Source of the DNA: Sphingomonadales bacterium Ga0077531
GTDB taxonomy: Bacteria > Pseudomonadota > Alphaproteobacteria > Sphingomonadales > Sphingomonadaceae
Assembly: GCA_001464915.1 (NCBI GenBank)
Contig: LNED01000013.1
Coordinates: 1 to 64,000 of the forward strand
Reading direction: 5' to 3'
DNA: 64,000 nucleotides
Of this stretch, positions 53,656 to 62,718 are shown piece by piece. Within the stretch, counting starts at the first letter, position 1. Each line of letters opens with the position of its first letter. The notes beneath the pieces were generated by a model. The model made no database searches, had not been told where the DNA came from, and was given only the letters and a program-made list of their open reading frames with translations. The translations under genes were made by a program, and so were the position numbers.

Positions 53656-54351
53656 TCACCCCCGCCCTAGCTTCTCCAGCTTCGCCTTCAGCGCGGCCTC
53701 GTCGAACGGCTTGACGATGTAATCATCCGCTCCCGCTGCGATGCCATCATGGATGTCCTTCGCCTCGCCGTTCGAGGTGCAGAACACTACCACCGGTTCT
53801 TTGGGTGTGGGGATGCCGCGCAGTTTGGTGACGAATTCGATCCCGTCCATTTCGGGCATGTTCCAATCGGTCAGCACCAGATCGGGCATCGATTTCTTGC
53901 AGCGCGCCAGCGCTTCTTCGCCGTTTTCAGCTTCGACCGGGACATAGCCCAGGCTGATCGCGATCTTCGACGAAACCTTGCGGATCACGCGGCTATCATC
54001 AACGATCAGGCAGGTCTTGGTGACAGCCGCAGGCGCAACGGCCCCGGCATAGCGGTCGCGCATCGCCTTGGCGGCAGCGACGATCGAATCGGTGTCAGAA
54101 GTGCCTGCGACATGGGGTACCATCTGCGGCGCGGCCGGAGCGGGAGGGACAGGTACCGCAACCGCCTCAGCCGACGGTTCAGGAGAGCGCGCTTGCGGCA
54201 CTGAGGCGGCGCGCTCGACGACGGCCTTTTCCGCATCCTCGGCTTCTTTGGTGAGCGCCGCTTCGTTCAACGCCAGCTTTTCAGCCAGCGTGCGGCCTTC
54301 CATCCCGGCGCGGCGGGTCTGACCGGATGTGCGCTTGATAAGGTTCTGCAC
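53656..54351 (-). CDS. CheY-like response regulator with a long N-terminal linker
   Basis: 231 residues. Residues from about 110 on are a single receiver domain: TKTCLIVDDSRVIRKVSSKIA (acid pocket), VLTDWNMPEMDGIEF (phospho-accepting Asp), VFCTSNGEAKD, and DDYIVKPFDEAAL (Lys). The N-terminal half is Ala/Pro/Glu-rich with a coiled-coil-like start (RTLAEKLALNEAALTKEAEDAEKAV) and no output domain. It starts with a GTG at 54351, directly after the stop of the unknown protein upstream. It follows topA on the same strand. A CheY-like role or a CpdR/DivK-like role is possible; none can be picked. Confidence 0.88.
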   Translation of the reverse strand: MQNLIKRTSGQTRRAGMEGRTLAEKLALNEAALTKEAEDAEKAVVERAASVPQARSPEPSAEAVAVPVPPAPAAPQMVPHVAGTSDTDSIVAAAKAMRDRYAGAVAPAAVTKTCLIVDDSRVIRKVSSKIAISLGYVPVEAENGEEALARCKKSMPDLVLTDWNMPEMDGIEFVTKLRGIPTPKEPVVVFCTSNGEAKDIHDGIAAGADDYIVKPFDEAALKAKLEKLGRG

Positions 54352-54353
54352 GT

Positions 54354-54656
54354 CTATCGCCCCCCGCCCAGTGTCGCAAAGCCCGCCTCAAAAGCATGGG
54401 CAGCGTAATCATCGGAATAGGGATCGGCGGCATCTAGGGTGCCGACAGCCTCGCCCGGGGTCAGCCGCACGTGGAGGTAGGGCATCCAGACATCACCGTA
54501 ATCGGCTTTCTGATACCACACGTCGATCACGTCATAGCTCGCCCACATGCCATCGGGTTCGCGCAAGCGCAGACCTTCGCCGATGCGCGGCACTGCGGCA
54601 AAGCGAACGCGATCCTGCGTTTGGTGGGTCTCGTTCTGGACTTCGATTTCTATCAC
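54354..54656 (-). CDS. Conserved-looking cytoplasmic protein of unknown function
   Basis: About 100 residues with a beta-rich pattern (VIEIEVQNETHQTQDRVRFAAVPRIGEG, WASYDVIDVWYQKADYGDVWMPYLHVRL) and no signal peptide. The track uses a TTG at 54716, but I prefer the GTG at 54656 because AGGGA stands eight bases upstream. It ends two bases before the response regulator's GTG, so the two are co-translated. No family recognised; a link to the response regulator is inferred from coupling only. Confidence 0.6.
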   Translation of the reverse strand: MIEIEVQNETHQTQDRVRFAAVPRIGEGLRLREPDGMWASYDVIDVWYQKADYGDVWMPYLHVRLTPGEAVGTLDAADPYSDDYAAHAFEAGFATLGGGR

Positions 54657-54746
54657 GGTGCGGGTCCCTAGTCTCAGGACTCGGGTGATAGGCAGCAATG
54701 CTTTATGATTTACCAACGCCGCGGCAGGAGATGGCGCGGCTGCACC

Positions 54747-57347
54747 TTATTCGGTTGCAGCCGCTGCCTTTTTCGCCGGGGCCTTCTTTTTCGCCGGAGC
54801 CTTCTTAGGGGCTGCCTTTTTGGCAGCGGGTTTTTTCGCCGCTGCCTTTTTGGGTGCGGCTTTCTTCCTGCCCTTCTTGGCGGGCGGGCCCTTGGCAATG
54901 CGGGCGTCGATCAGCGCGATGGCGATATCGATGGTGACATCCTCGGGCTTCATGTCTTTGGCGATGGTCGCATTGGTGGTGCCATCGGTGACATAGGGGC
55001 CGTAGCGGCCCGGCATCACCTTGATCTCCCCGCCGCTGGTGGGATGCGCGCCCAACGTGGCGATGGGCTCGGACGCGGTGCGCGTTCCGGGGCCACGATT
55101 GGCCGCTTGCGCGAGCAAATCGACCGCGCGGTTCATCCCCACCTCGAACACGTCTCGAGTGTTGGTGAGCTTGCCGTATTTGCCATCGTGGCGGAGATAG
55201 GGGCCATAACGCCCTATATTGGCTTCGATTTCCTTGCCCGTATCGGGATGTGCGCCAACGATGCGTGGCAGATCGAGCAGCTTCACCGCCCAATCCAAGT
55301 CGAAATCGTCGAGATCCTTGGGGATGCTGGCGCGTTTCGCTTCCTTGCCGTCGCCCATCTGGACGTAGGGGCCGAAGCGCCCGGTCTTGCGGTGGATATC
55401 CTCGCCGGTTTCGGGGTGCTGGCCCATCACGCCATCATCCGCGCCGTCCGCGCCCTCGCCGCCCGGTTGGGCAAAGCGGCGGGTGAATTTGCATTCGGGA
55501 TAGTTCACGCATGCGACAAACGCGCCAAACTTGCCGCCGCGCAACGATAGCCGCCCATTGGCGCGACCTTCGCTGGCGCACAGCGGGCAGGCGCGCGGGT
55601 CGGCACCGTCTTCGCGCGGGGGGAACAGGAAATCGGAGAGATATTCGTCCAATGCCTCGGTCACTTCCGAAGGCAGCTTCTCCATTACCTCGTCGGCCTT
55701 GGGCTTGAAGTCCTTCCAGAAGCGGGCCAGCACCGCCTTGTAATCCTCGCGCCCGTCAGAAACGACGTCGAGCTCGTCTTCCATCCCGGCCGTGAAATCA
55801 TAGGCGACGTAGGTGGGGAAAAAACGTTCGAGGAACGCGGTCAGCAAGCGGCCGGATTCTTCGGCGAAGAAGCGGTTCTTCTCCATCCGCACATAGGCCC
55901 GGTCGCGCAGGGTCTGGATGGTTGAGGCGTAGGTCGATGGCCGCCCGATGCCGAGTTCTTCGAGGCGTTTGACAAGGCTGGCTTCGGAGAAACGCGGCGG
56001 CGGCTGGGTGAAGTGCTGCGTCGCATCGACCGCGCGTTTGGCGGGCGTGTCCCCGGCCTTCATTACCGGCAGCAGGCTGCCATCATCATCGTCAGAATCG
56101 TCAAAGCTTTCCTGATAGACCGCGAGAAAGCCGGGGAAGCGAACCACCTGTCCGGTGGCGCGCAGCTCGTGCTGGCCGGTCGCATCGCGCAGGGTAACGG
56201 TGGTGCGTTCCAGCTGCGCGGTCGCCATCTGGCTCGCCATCGCGCGCTTGAAGATCAGGTCATACAGCTTGCCCTCGTCACCCGTGCCCACGCGGTCGCG
56301 GGTGAAATCCGTCGGGCGGATCGCCTCGTGCGCTTCCTGCGCGTTCTTGGCTTTGGTGCTGTAGAAACGTGGCTTTTCAGGGCGGTAATCTTCGCTGAAG
56401 CGCGCCGCGATGGCATCGCGCGCGGCCATAATCGCGCTCATATCCATCTGCACGCCGTCGGTCCGCATGTAGGTGATCGCGCCCGCCTCATACAGCGATT
56501 GCGCCAACCGCATGGTGTGCTGCGCTGAGAAGCCGAGCTTGCGCGCGGCTTCCTGTTGCAGCGTCGAGGTGGTGAACGGCGGCGCGGGGTTGCGTTTCAG
56601 CGGCTTGGTTTCAACGCCTTCGACGGTGAAGCGCCCGGCCTCTACGGCGGCCTTGGCCTCCATTGCAATGCCTTCAGCCCCAAGGCTCAGCTTCTCCAGC
56701 TTATCACCCCGGAACCGCACCAACCGCGCATCAAACTCGGTGCCATCGTGCATCATCCGCGCAACGACGCTCCAGTATTCGTCCGCCCGGAAGGCTTCGA
56801 TCTCACGCTCACGCTCAACAATCAGGCGCAACGCGACCGATTGCACGCGGCCCGCGCTCTTGGCACCGGGAAGCTTGCGCCACAGCACCGGCGACAGGGT
56901 AAAACCGAACAGATAATCGAGCGCGCGCCGCGCCAGATAGGCATCAATCAACGGCTGATCGAGCTCGCGTGGGCGGGTCATCGCCTCGGTCACGGCCTGT
57001 TTGGTGATCGCGTTGAAGGTGACGCGGTCGACCAGCGCGGGCACGCTTTTGCGCTTTTTCAGCAGTTCGAGGACGTGCCAGCTGATCGCTTCACCTTCGC
57101 GATCAGGGTCAGTCGCCAACACCAGACGGGTCGCGCCCTTGGCCGCATCGGCGATTTCCTTGAAGCGGCTTTGTTTGTCGCGGTAGAGTTCCCACTCCAT
57201 CGCAAAGTCGGCGTCGGGATCAACGCTGCCATCCTTGGGCGGCAGATCGCGGACGTGGCCATAGGACGCGAGAACCTTGAAGTCCTTGCCCAGATATTTC
57301 TCGATAGTCTTCGCCTTGGCGGGCGATTCAACGATGACAAGCTGCAT
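54747..57347 (-). CDS. topA: DNA topoisomerase I
   Basis: 866 residues. TOPRIM: MQLVIVESPAKAKTIEKYLG and LATDPDREGEAISWHVLELL; the active Tyr is in GAITYMRTDGVQ. The FPPREDGADPRACPLCASEGRANGRLSLRGGKFGAFVACVNYPECKFTRRF region is a zinc-ribbon; more topoisomerase C-terminal repeats (GRYGPYLRHDGKYGKL and GRYGPYVTDGTTN) follow. The final 45 residues are an unusual Lys/Ala/Pro tail (AKKGRKKAAPKKAAAKKPAA...), expected to bind DNA. TopA relaxes negative supercoils behind RNA polymerase. Confidence 0.97.
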   Translation of the reverse strand: MQLVIVESPAKAKTIEKYLGKDFKVLASYGHVRDLPPKDGSVDPDADFAMEWELYRDKQSRFKEIADAAKGATRLVLATDPDREGEAISWHVLELLKKRKSVPALVDRVTFNAITKQAVTEAMTRPRELDQPLIDAYLARRALDYLFGFTLSPVLWRKLPGAKSAGRVQSVALRLIVEREREIEAFRADEYWSVVARMMHDGTEFDARLVRFRGDKLEKLSLGAEGIAMEAKAAVEAGRFTVEGVETKPLKRNPAPPFTTSTLQQEAARKLGFSAQHTMRLAQSLYEAGAITYMRTDGVQMDMSAIMAARDAIAARFSEDYRPEKPRFYSTKAKNAQEAHEAIRPTDFTRDRVGTGDEGKLYDLIFKRAMASQMATAQLERTTVTLRDATGQHELRATGQVVRFPGFLAVYQESFDDSDDDDGSLLPVMKAGDTPAKRAVDATQHFTQPPPRFSEASLVKRLEELGIGRPSTYASTIQTLRDRAYVRMEKNRFFAEESGRLLTAFLERFFPTYVAYDFTAGMEDELDVVSDGREDYKAVLARFWKDFKPKADEVMEKLPSEVTEALDEYLSDFLFPPREDGADPRACPLCASEGRANGRLSLRGGKFGAFVACVNYPECKFTRRFAQPGGEGADGADDGVMGQHPETGEDIHRKTGRFGPYVQMGDGKEAKRASIPKDLDDFDLDWAVKLLDLPRIVGAHPDTGKEIEANIGRYGPYLRHDGKYGKLTNTRDVFEVGMNRAVDLLAQAANRGPGTRTASEPIATLGAHPTSGGEIKVMPGRYGPYVTDGTTNATIAKDMKPEDVTIDIAIALIDARIAKGPPAKKGRKKAAPKKAAAKKPAAKKAAPKKAPAKKKAPAKKAAAATE

Positions 57348-57420
57348 GATGGTTCCGGGCCGTCCCTTACGTGTGTACGCGCGAGGGTGAAGCGGGGCTC
57401 CTTACGGCGTCAAGCGCAAT

Positions 57421-57765
57421 TCACAAGCCTGCAAGCATCATGACCAGCAGCGCAAGCGCCAGCAATGGCAACACCCGATCTAGCGCCCGCCGCCACGGCG
57501 AGGCAAAATGCGCGCCGCCCAGCACCAGCACCGCAAGCGCAGCCGGAACCGCGAAGAAGAGGAACAAGGCGCCAAACGCCAAGGCGCCGAGAAAGAAAAT
57601 GAAGTCGTCGCCGCTTTCCATGGGCGCCTGCCCCCAGATCGCAAGAATGCCCAGATAGACGCAGCCCACCGCTATGATGATCAGCGATGCCCGCTCGCTT
57701 GTCGTCCGCCTTGTCCAAGCGTTCTCGGCCCATGCGTTCTGGGCCCACGCGTCCCGGATCGTCAT
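57421..57765 (-). CDS. Small integral membrane protein of unknown function
   Basis: 114 residues with about four hydrophobic helices (ASLIIIAVGCVYLGILAIWG, DDFIFFLGALAFGALFLFFAVPAALAVLVLGG, LPLLALALLVMMLAGL) after a tryptophan-rich polar start (MTIRDAWAQNAWAENAWTRR). No family recognised. It lies 73 bases upstream of topA and downstream of the membrane protein gene at 57803, all on the same strand, so it is likely in the dprA-topA transcript. Confidence 0.7.
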   Translation of the reverse strand: MTIRDAWAQNAWAENAWTRRTTSERASLIIIAVGCVYLGILAIWGQAPMESGDDFIFFLGALAFGALFLFFAVPAALAVLVLGGAHFASPWRRALDRVLPLLALALLVMMLAGL

Positions 57766-57802
57766 CGGCCGAGCCCATTCGCAGCAAGCTCAGGCCCGCC
57801 CA

Positions 57803-58456
57803 TCACCCGAACACTTCCTCAATCGAATTGTCCTGCGGCCCCAGCAACTCGTAGGTAGCAGTCGACAATGCGAACAGCAGCAACGGGATTAATTGCAGCT
57901 CGATTACGTCGATCGGTTCCGCCGCGCGATCTGTGCCAAGCCCGGCAAGCAAGCCGCCGATCCCGCCGATCAGCCCTCCGATCAGACTGACTCCGATGAA
58001 TATCAGCGCAGCCGCCCCGGCAATCGGCAGGGTATGGCCGCGCACCGCCCGCCAGCTATTGATCGCCGCCGCAAAAGCGCCGTCTCCGCGTGCAACAATG
58101 TAAGAGGGCGCGGCGATGTAGCGGGCCACCAGAAATAATCCCGGCAACACGAACAGCCCAATACCAAACATGATGGGAATGATCAGCACCGCAGCTAAGC
58201 CGACGAAAGCAAAGATGTGGATGCGCGGCGTCTCCACCAGACCGCGCGCCTTCAGCAGTGAACGGAAAAGCCAATATTGGCCCGCGAAATAGAGGATCAG
58301 GCCCACCAGTCCGGTCGGCTCGTCACCCACCAGTTGTCCGACGAACGCCAGCACGGTGGCAACGGCAAGATAGGCCAGCAACTGCCACCAGACGAGCCTG
58401 AGGTTGGCAAACATCCCCGACACGAGCGCGCCAAAACTTACATCGCGGCGTGTCAA
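57803..58456 (-). CDS. Integral membrane protein, unknown function
   Basis: 217 residues with six or so membrane helices (LLAYLAVATVLAFVGQLVG, LVGLILYFAGQYWLFRSLL, FAFVGLAAVLIIPIMFGIGLFVLPGLFLVARY, and others) and a conserved-looking SWRAVRGHTLPIAGAAALIF stretch, reminiscent of DUF/YIP1-like or GdpD-membrane families but not identifiable. A TTG start at 58456 overlaps the dprA stop (TTGA) with AGGGA just upstream; the next ATG is at 58414, so the start is open. It is placed between dprA and topA. Confidence 0.7.
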   Translation of the reverse strand: MTRRDVSFGALVSGMFANLRLVWWQLLAYLAVATVLAFVGQLVGDEPTGLVGLILYFAGQYWLFRSLLKARGLVETPRIHIFAFVGLAAVLIIPIMFGIGLFVLPGLFLVARYIAAPSYIVARGDGAFAAAINSWRAVRGHTLPIAGAAALIFIGVSLIGGLIGGIGGLLAGLGTDRAAEPIDVIELQLIPLLLFALSTATYELLGPQDNSIEEVFG

Positions 58457-59595
58457 ATCCCTGACCTTCGCACCAAACCACTTCCCTCACGTTCAATTTC
58501 GCCCGCCAGTTCGAGTTCCAGCAGCGCCATGTGCACAGCGGCTGTGCTCGATCCCGATTGGCGGATCAGTTCATCAACGCTGATGGGAGCGGAGGAAAGC
58601 AGCGCGGCGATGGCATCCGCACCCTCTCCGCCCACGTCTGCATCGGCCAGTTCCGCGTAGTCAAAATCCGCCGCGCCCTCGCTCACCCGGAACCGTGATC
58701 GCGGGGTGCCGGTGAAGCTTTGCAGCAGTTCCACCACCTCATCGGGCGTCTGCACCAGCACCGCGCCTTCGCGGATCAACTGGTTGCAGCCACTCGCGCG
58801 GGTATCGAGCGGGGAGCCGGGGATCGCCATCACCTCACGCCCCGCCTCGCCCGCCAGCCGCGCGGTGATGAGGCTGCCCGATTGCGGTGCAGCCTCGACC
58901 ACGAGCGTGCCAGCGGCCAGCCCAGCGATGATACGGTTGCGGCTTGGGAAATGCCTCCCGCGCGGTTCGGTGCCGGGGGGCTGCTCGGCGATCAGCAGCG
59001 CCTCATTGGCGATGCGTTCCTGCAAGGCGGTGTGCTGCGGCGGGTAGGTGATGTCGATCCCGCTCGCGATTACGCCGATGGTGGCGCGGCTGTAGTGGCC
59101 GAGCGCGCCTTCATGTGCCGCGCCGTCGATGCCCCTCGCCAAACCCGAGACGACGGTGAACCCCGCCTCGGCCAGTGCAGCGGCGAATTCGCGCGCCAGC
59201 TTCACGGCCGCTGCGCTGGCATTGCGCGCACCGACCAGCGCGACGCAGGGTTCGGATGCAAGCGCCAGCTTGCCTCGGCAGGTGAGGATTGGCGGGGCTG
59301 AGTCCAGTTCGGCCAACAAACCGGGGTAATCGGGCTGATCGTGGAACAGATAGCGGGCACCTGCTTTGCGCACCGCTGCGACTTCGCGTTCAATGCCGTC
59401 AGTGGGAGCCGGACGGTATGGCCCCTTCCCGCGGGCAGCAAGATCGGGCAGCGCATCAAGCGCCGCCGCCGCCGTCCCGAACCGCGCCAGCAATTGGCGA
59501 TAGCTCACCGGGCCGATATTCGGCGAACGCAGCAAGCGAATCCGCGCGAAGGCTTCGTTTTGTGAAAGCATCGGCTGCGACCCTTGGCTTTCCAT
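58453..59595 (-). CDS. dprA: DNA-processing protein DprA
   Basis: 380 residues. The Rossmann-like DNA-binding fold is visible in VALVGARNASAAAVKLAREFAAAL, TVVSGLARGIDGAAHEGAL, GVIASGIDITYPPQHTAL and IAEQPPGTEPRGRHFPSRNRIIAGLAAGTLVVEAAPQSGSLITA; the C-terminal SAPISVDELIRQSGSSTAAVHMALLELELAGEI is the winged-helix domain. DprA loads RecA on incoming single strands in natural transformation; the gene is present in non-competent bacteria too. Whether this organism is competent is unknown. It follows plsY by 16 bases; ATG at 59595 used (an in-frame ATG eight codons on is also possible). Confidence 0.94.
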   Translation of the reverse strand: MESQGSQPMLSQNEAFARIRLLRSPNIGPVSYRQLLARFGTAAAALDALPDLAARGKGPYRPAPTDGIEREVAAVRKAGARYLFHDQPDYPGLLAELDSAPPILTCRGKLALASEPCVALVGARNASAAAVKLAREFAAALAEAGFTVVSGLARGIDGAAHEGALGHYSRATIGVIASGIDITYPPQHTALQERIANEALLIAEQPPGTEPRGRHFPSRNRIIAGLAAGTLVVEAAPQSGSLITARLAGEAGREVMAIPGSPLDTRASGCNQLIREGAVLVQTPDEVVELLQSFTGTPRSRFRVSEGAADFDYAELADADVGGEGADAIAALLSSAPISVDELIRQSGSSTAAVHMALLELELAGEIEREGSGLVRRSGI

Positions 59596-59611
59596 CAGAT
59601 GCCCCCCGGCA

Positions 59612-60196
59612 TCACGGCTTGGCCGAGCCGATCTTGGGCTCCTCCCCGCGCATCAGCCGCCCGATATTGGCGCGGTGCTGCACCAGAACGATCGCGGCAA
59701 TGGCGAGCAGCGGTGCGATCGTCTGAGGGTAGCCCAACCCCCACGCCACCGCAGGCGCGGCGACCACGGTGGTCATCGATGAGACCGAAGAAATCCGGCT
59801 GAGATACAGCACCGCCGCCCAGATCGCGGCGCAGGCCAACATTGCAGGCCACGCCAGCGCCAGCAGCGCGCCCGCTGCACTCGCGAACCCTTTGCCGCCC
59901 TTGAACATCAGCCACGGGGTGAAGCAATGCCCTGCCACCGCTGCGACGCCTGCCACCCCTTCCGTGCCCGGCCAGACTTGTCCGGCGATCAGCACCGGCA
60001 CCGCCGCCTTGGCCGCGTCAAGTAGCACTGTGGCCGCCGCCAGCCCCTTGTTGCCCGTCCGCAGCACGTTGGTCGCGCCGATGCTGCCGCTACCTATGTC
60101 GCGCACATCGCCCAGCCCGGCGGCGCGCGTGAGGATCAGACCGAACGGGACTGATCCCAGCGCAAAGCCCAATAGTGCGGCGAAAACAGCTTCCAA
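59612..60196 (-). CDS. plsY: Glycerol-3-phosphate acyltransferase PlsY
   Basis: 194 residues, five-helix membrane enzyme that acylates glycerol-3-phosphate from acyl-phosphate at the inner membrane. Signature blocks GSVPFGLILTR, DIRDIGSGSIGATNVLRTGNKG-like (seen as VRDIGSGSIGATNVLRTGNKG), and MFKGGKGFASAAGALLA are present. The start codon is a TTG at 60196 with GGAG six bases upstream; GGAG is the outer end of the palindromic repeat between plsY and murI. It heads the plsY-dprA-membrane-topA run. Confidence 0.92.
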   Translation of the reverse strand: MEAVFAALLGFALGSVPFGLILTRAAGLGDVRDIGSGSIGATNVLRTGNKGLAAATVLLDAAKAAVPVLIAGQVWPGTEGVAGVAAVAGHCFTPWLMFKGGKGFASAAGALLALAWPAMLACAAIWAAVLYLSRISSVSSMTTVVAAPAVAWGLGYPQTIAPLLAIAAIVLVQHRANIGRLMRGEEPKIGSAKP

Positions 60197-60201
60197 GACA
60201 C

Positions 60202-60300
60202 TCTCCGTTCGCCCTGAGCTTGTCGAAGGGCCGCACTTCTTCTAGCGCCCAGAGTGCCAAAGGAAAGACGAGGCTTCGACAAGCTCAGCCCGAACGGAGA
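60202..60300. repeat. Palindromic intergenic repeat, type 4, between plsY and murI
   Basis: TCTCCGTTCGCCCTGAGCTT and its reverse complement AAGCTCAGCCCGAACGGAGA (one mismatch in the arms) enclose about 60 bases; inner parts TGTCGAAGGG/CTTCGACA also pair. This is the 'ccctgagcttgtcgaagggc' repeat family that is widespread in sphingomonads. Uniquely placed here: both ends reach the divergent genes, and each end's CGAACGGAG supplies a GGAG ribosome binding site for plsY (minus) and for murI (plus), six bases from a TTG start in each case. Confidence 0.88.
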
Positions 60301-60305
60301 TTTTT

Positions 60306-61106
60306 TTGAACGTCAAAGCATCCTCCCCCATCCTGCTGTTCGATTCCGGCGTTGGCGGGCTGACGGTGTATGACGCCCTGCGCGAGGTGCTGCCCCATGC
60401 CCCGGTGATCTACGCCGCTGATCTCGCCGGGCTCCCCTATGGCACGAAGACCGAGACGCAGATAGCTACGCGGGTCGCCGGATTGCTCGGGCGGATGGCC
60501 GAACGATACCAGCCGCGCCTTGCCTGCATTGCCTGCAACACGGCGAGCACGATTGCGCTCGGCATGGTGCGCGATGTGCTGGAGATACCTGTGGTCGGCA
60601 CTGTGCCGGCGATCAAGCCTGCCGCCGCGCTTACCCGCACCGGCACCATCGGCCTCGTCGGCACCGAGGCGACCATCCGCCAGGCGTATGTCGATGATCT
60701 TGAGGCGCGCTTTGGCAACGGCACCCGCCTGTTGCGGGTTGCCGCCCCCGGTCTGGTCGCGGCAGCCGAAGCGAAGCTGCGCGGGCACCCGGTTGATCCC
60801 GCCATTATCGCCGATGTCCATGCGCGGCTTACCGCCATGCCCGGGGCGGCAGATATCGACACGTTGGTGCTAGCCTGCACCCACTTCCCGCTTCTGTCGG
60901 ATGAACTCACCGCTGCGTTCGGCGACAACGTCCGCCAAGTCGACGGCGCGGCCGGCATCGCGCGGCGGATCGCGCACCTGCTCGAAGGCCAAAGCTTCGC
61001 CGCAACCGGCCCCAACCGTTTCATCGTCACCGGCCCATTGGCAGGCGCCGCAGGGCTGGAAGCCGCCCTCGCCGCGCGCGGATTTGGCCCGCCTGAAGCG
61101 TTCTGA
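60306..61106 (+). CDS. murI: Glutamate racemase
   Basis: 266 residues. LLFDSGVGGLTVYDAL at the N-terminus, the first catalytic Cys in CIACNTASTIAL and the second in LACTHFPLLSDEL identify MurI, which makes D-glutamate for peptidoglycan. The start is a TTG at 60306 with GGAGA ending five bases upstream, in the palindromic repeat; the protein then begins MNVKASSPILLFDSG, and there is no better ATG. It is divergent from plsY. hemA follows on the same strand after about 170 bases. Confidence 0.94.
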   Translation: MNVKASSPILLFDSGVGGLTVYDALREVLPHAPVIYAADLAGLPYGTKTETQIATRVAGLLGRMAERYQPRLACIACNTASTIALGMVRDVLEIPVVGTVPAIKPAAALTRTGTIGLVGTEATIRQAYVDDLEARFGNGTRLLRVAAPGLVAAAEAKLRGHPVDPAIIADVHARLTAMPGAADIDTLVLACTHFPLLSDELTAAFGDNVRQVDGAAGIARRIAHLLEGQSFAATGPNRFIVTGPLAGAAGLEAALAARGFGPPEAF

Positions 61107-61120
61107 CCTGCTGCGAAGGC

Positions 61121-61137
61121 TTGCGAAACGCTCGCAA
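61121..61137. promoter_or_regulatory. Inverted repeat upstream of hemA
   Basis: TTGCGA-AACGC-TCGCAA, perfect six-base arms in the 172-base gap between murI and hemA. The same gap has TGCGAAGG and CGCGAAAC strings nearby. It may be an operator or part of a terminator for murI; no T-tract follows. Otherwise the gap shows no gene. Confidence 0.35.
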
Positions 61138-61278
61138 ACATCGCGGTGGTAAATCGATCACTGCAACCTTAAATACCCGCGAAACATTTACCCCACTTGT
61201 GGGTTATGAGCGCAGACGTTCGGAACAGGAATGGGCAGGCCGCACCATCGGCCCCGCCCTCAGCACAAAGAGCCGCGT

Positions 61279-62499
61279 GTGAACTACGATCAAATTTTCG
61301 ACCAGGCGATTGACCGGCTGCATGAAGAAGGCCGTTACCGCGTCTTCATCGACATCATGCGCAACAAGGGCGCCTATCCCAATGCGCGCTGTTTCCATGG
61401 GCATAACGGGCCCAAGCCGATCACGGTGTGGTGCTCGAACGACTACCTGTGCATGGGCCAGCATGAAAAGGTTATCGGCGCTATGGAAGCTGCGCTGCAC
61501 GATGTTGGCGCGGGTTCAGGCGGCACCCGCAATATCGGCGGCAACACCCACTTCCACGTCGAACTGGAACGCGAACTCGCCGATCTGCACGGCAAGGAAA
61601 CAGCGCTGCTGTTCACGTCGGGCTATGTCTCGAACGATGCGACGCTTTCCACGCTGGCGCGCTTGCTGCCGGGCTGTGTGATCTTCTCCGACGCGTTGAA
61701 CCACGCCAGCATGATCGCCGGCATCCGTAATTCGGGCTGCCCCAAGCGCGTGTTCCGCCATAATGATGTCGCCCACCTGGAAGAATTGCTGGCCGCAGAA
61801 GACCCCGACACGCCCAAGCTGATCGCGTTTGAAAGCGTCTATTCGATGGACGGCGATGTCGCCCCGATCCACGCGATCTGTGACCTTGCCGAGAAATACA
61901 ACGCGCTCACCTACATCGACGAAGTCCATGCGGTCGGCATGTACGGCGCACGCGGCGGCGGCATTTCGGAACGCGATAATGCCGCGCACCGGATCGACAT
62001 CATCGAAGGCACGCTCGGCAAAGCATTCGGCGTGATGGGCGGCTATATCGCGGCAAGCAACAAGGTGGTGGATTGCATCCGCTCCTATGCGCCGGGGTTC
62101 ATCTTCACCACGTCACTGTCGCCGGTGCTGGTCGCAGGCGTGCTGGCTTCGGTGCGGCACCTCAAGGAATCGTCAGTGGAACGCAACGCGCAGCACCGCG
62201 CGGCAGCGCAATTGAAGCTGAAGTTTGCCGAGGCCGGGCTGCCGGTGATGGATAGCGTCACCCACATCGTACCGCTGATGGTCGGCGATCCGGTGCGCGC
62301 CAAGAAGATCAGCGATATTCTGCTGGCCGAATACGGTGTGTATGTGCAGCCGATCAATTTCCCGACCGTGCCGCGCGGCACCGAGCGCCTTCGCTTCACC
62401 CCCGGCCCGCACCATACCGAGCCGATGATGGACGAGCTGACGGCGGCGCTGGTGGAAATCTGGGACCGGCTGGAAATGCGGCTCGCTGAGGCGGCGTAA
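61279..62499 (+). CDS. hemA: 5-aminolevulinate synthase
   Basis: 406 residues from the GTG at 61279 ([23 protein letters not shown]); the track's 16-residue extension is basic and not family-like. This PLP enzyme condenses glycine with succinyl-CoA, the C4 route to heme and other tetrapyrroles used in alphaproteobacteria. [49 protein letters not shown] and the PLP lysine in [19 protein letters not shown] are intact. The succinyl-CoA made by the propionate block could feed it, which is a metabolic link only by inference. Confidence 0.96.
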   Translation: MNYDQIFDQAIDRLHEEGRYRVFIDIMRNKGAYPNARCFHGHNGPKPITVWCSNDYLCMGQHEKVIGAMEAALHDVGAGSGGTRNIGGNTHFHVELERELADLHGKETALLFTSGYVSNDATLSTLARLLPGCVIFSDALNHASMIAGIRNSGCPKRVFRHNDVAHLEELLAAEDPDTPKLIAFESVYSMDGDVAPIHAICDLAEKYNALTYIDEVHAVGMYGARGGGISERDNAAHRIDIIEGTLGKAFGVMGGYIAASNKVVDCIRSYAPGFIFTTSLSPVLVAGVLASVRHLKESSVERNAQHRAAAQLKLKFAEAGLPVMDSVTHIVPLMVGDPVRAKKISDILLAEYGVYVQPINFPTVPRGTERLRFTPGPHHTEPMMDELTAALVEIWDRLEMRLAEAA

Positions 62500-62573
62500 G
62501 CATCACGTGATCGCCTGCAAGCGGTCTGAATTCGCCCGGCGTGCTGGGCGCTTCATCACGGCCAATGAACCGA

Positions 62574-62601
62574 TGCGATGAAATGCTGTCAGTTCATCGC
62601 A
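62574..62601. terminator. Hairpin downstream of hemA
   Basis: TGCGATGAA, ten-base loop, TTCATCGCA: perfect nine-base arms, 75 bases after the hemA stop. No T-tract, so a terminator role is weak; a binding site is possible. The remainder of the 219-base gap (62500-62718) shows no ORF. Confidence 0.35.
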
Positions 62602-62675
62602 AACTGCCCGTCGATGTCGCTTTTGTACAATAGCCCCCCCAGCGTTCGATTGCCATAGATGCCGAAGGGTCGCAG

Positions 62676-62698
62676 CCCCGGCAAAGCTCTTGCCGGGG
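62676..62698 (+). promoter_or_regulatory. Hairpin in the lipoprotein leader
   Basis: CCCCGGCAA-AGCTC-TTGCCGGGG, perfect nine-base arms with a five-base loop, ending 20 bases before the lipoprotein ATG and just ahead of its GGAGGA site. It may stabilise the leader or influence translation; no T-tract. Seen in sequence, role inferred. Confidence 0.45.
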
Positions 62699-62718
62699 TC
62701 GAATTGCTCGGAGGAACA

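Noticed and set aside
54747-54900. Lys/Ala repeat tail of topA as a separate histone-like gene
   Set aside because: It is continuous and in frame with TopA with no stop or start between.
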